Shown: positions 6,111 to 7,308 of the stretch, piece by piece
Numbering within the stretch: position 1 is the stretch's first letter
Layout: every line of letters starts with the position of its first letter
Source of the DNA: Planctomicrobium sp.
GTDB lineage: Bacteria > Planctomycetota > Planctomycetia > Planctomycetales > Planctomycetaceae
Length of the DNA stretch: 7,308 nt
Direction of reading: 5' to 3'
Assembly (NCBI GenBank): GCA_029259835.1
Contig: JAJDEL010000888.1
Span: forward strand, 1-7,308
The notes under the pieces: model-generated
Told to the model about the DNA's origin: nothing
Database searches by the model: none
What the model saw: only the letters and a program-made list of their open reading frames with translations
Made by a program: the position numbers and the translations under genes

Positions 6111-7308
6111 ATGATGAGCTTCCGAAATATCAAACTCATTTCTTATTGCCTGACACTCGTCGGGATTGCATCTTCAAACCTGCTAGCTGATGTTAAAACG
6201 CCTGCTGTGTTCGGCTCTGGGATGGTCTTGCAACGGGAGATGGATGTTCCAGTCTGGGGGTGGGCGGATGCTGGTGAGAAGGTCACTGTTTCATTTCGGG
6301 ATCAAACGGTCTCTGCGACTGCAAATGCCGACGGCAAATGGAAAGTCGCACTTAAGCCACTCAAAGTTGGTAAAGCAGGAACGCTGACCGTCGCAGGGAA
6401 AAACAAAATTGAATTCACAAATGTTCTCGTGGGTGAAGTCTGGGTCTGCAGTGGTCAATCCAACATGGGTTGGACAGTCGCAAATTCCATTGATGGCAAA
6501 CTGGAAGCCGCAGCAGCGGACGAACCAGATATTCGGTTGTTTCAAGTTCCACTCAAAACAGCTGATCAGCCACAAGAAGACGTTCAGACGCAGTGGCGAG
6601 TTTGTGCTCCCGATAACGTTTCCAGTTTTTCTGCCGTCGGATATTTTTATGGTCGTCAGCTGCACCATGTGCTGCGTGTGCCTGTCGGTATTATCATGAC
6701 AGCCTGGGGCGGAACACGAGCGGAAGCCTGGACCAGTCCGGAAGCGATGGCAAAGACTGTCGAGTTAAAACCAATTCTGGACACCTGGGACGAACGTGCT
6801 TCAAAGTACGATGCCGACAAAGCGAAGGCTCAATTCGATGCTGCCATGAAAACTTGGCCTGATCGCGTTAAAAAAGCTCGTGCAGCAGGGACGCGAGTCC
6901 CACGGAAACCGCAACTCGCCAGTCAGCCGCGACTCGACCGACATCATCCAAGTACGCTCTATAATGCCATGGTTGCACCTCTTGTGCCATATGCGATTCG
7001 CGGAGCCATCTGGTATCAAGGAGAATCAAACGCAGGCCGTGCCTATCAATACAGAACGCTGATGCCGACGATGATTCAAAGTTGGCGAGATGTCTGGGGG
7101 CAAGGGGACTTCCATTTCTATCAGGTTCAGCTCGCCAATTTCCAAGCAATTACAACTGAACCGGTTGAGAGTGCTTGGGCAGAACTTAGGGAAGCTCAAA
7201 CGATGGCTGGTGATGCCATCCCAAATGTCGGTGCTGCGTGCATTACTGATTTGGGTGCGGCGAAAGATATTCACCCGAAAGATAAACAAAACGTTGCGAA
7301 GCGTCTTT
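6111..7308 (+). CDS. Secreted sialate O-acetylesterase-like SGNH hydrolase (partial, C-terminus beyond window)
   Basis: The frame is open from ATG 6111 to the window edge, giving 399 residues. The N-terminus is a signal peptide: basic FRNIK, a hydrophobic stretch at about 9-22, and a likely cleavage after SNLLA (residue 26). A beta-sandwich domain follows (about 30-105, with MVLQREMDVPVWGWADAGEKV at its start). The SGNH esterase domain has CSGQSNM at 113-119, with Ser117 the likely nucleophile. It also has MTAWGGTRAEAW at 196-207, IWYQGESNAGRAYQ at 300-313, and DIHPKDKQ at 386-393 with the expected His388. Residues 225-275 form a charged insertion rich in Lys, Arg and Ala. The family removes O-acetyl groups from sialic acids or other decorated glycans in the periplasm or outside; the true substrate here is unknown. 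A second ATG at 6114 is equally possible, since GGA at 6103-6105 is five or eight bases away. It probably has its own promoter after the aroF terminator and repeat. Confidence 0.93.
   Translation, partial: MMSFRNIKLISYCLTLVGIASSNLLADVKTPAVFGSGMVLQREMDVPVWGWADAGEKVTVSFRDQTVSATANADGKWKVALKPLKVGKAGTLTVAGKNKIEFTNVLVGEVWVCSGQSNMGWTVANSIDGKLEAAAADEPDIRLFQVPLKTADQPQEDVQTQWRVCAPDNVSSFSAVGYFYGRQLHHVLRVPVGIIMTAWGGTRAEAWTSPEAMAKTVELKPILDTWDERASKYDADKAKAQFDAAMKTWPDRVKKARAAGTRVPRKPQLASQPRLDRHHPSTLYNAMVAPLVPYAIRGAIWYQGESNAGRAYQYRTLMPTMIQSWRDVWGQGDFHFYQVQLANFQAITTEPVESAWAELREAQTMAGDAIPNVGAACITDLGAAKDIHPKDKQNVAKRL

Overview
The window reads as chromosomal DNA from a planctomycete, probably of the Planctomycetaceae type. 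This is an inference from the gene set: a sulfatase, a sialate O-acetylesterase-like SGNH protein and HD-GYP proteins, separated by imperfect palindromic intergenic repeats, at moderate GC by eye. No rRNA, tRNA, CRISPR array, transposase or phage gene was seen.

Positions 1-1861 (minus strand) hold a likely two-gene operon. The promoter-proximal gene (824-1861) is a membrane-anchored HD-GYP phosphodiesterase with an intact active-site signature. The second gene (763 to beyond position 1) is a four-helix membrane protein. Its cytoplasmic part is recognisably HD-GYP-like, but it has lost nearly all metal ligands and the GYP motif. Together they look like a catalytic/pseudoenzyme pair in cyclic-di-GMP signalling.

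Positions 2057-3022 (plus strand, divergent) encode a Sua5-type L-threonylcarbamoyladenylate synthase for tRNA t6A modification. Its conserved N-terminus has no ATG, GTG or TTG in frame, and a CTG preceded by GGAG is the best start. A conventional start call at GTG 2177 would delete the TETVYGLG motif. A 71-bp palindromic repeat (3106-3176) follows.

Positions 3241-4743 encode a type I sulfatase with a CxPAR formylglycine motif and no signal peptide. Positions 4953-5990 encode a Thermotoga-type (I-beta) DAHP synthase with an N-terminal regulatory domain. The 209 bp between them hold three inverted repeats and a 10-codon ORF, MMVKFWLQYF, which has a strong Shine-Dalgarno sequence and overlaps the sulfatase stop. 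Four of its ten residues are aromatic, which raises the speculative possibility of a leader peptide for the aromatic pathway gene.

A weak terminator candidate and a second palindromic repeat follow aroF. The window ends inside a secreted sialate O-acetylesterase-like SGNH hydrolase (6111 to beyond 7308). The sulfatase and esterase fit a lifestyle of degrading decorated polysaccharides, while sua5 and aroF are housekeeping genes. I see no clear new multi-gene system. The best leads are the HD-GYP/pseudo-HD-GYP pair, the sua5 start and the aroF leader.
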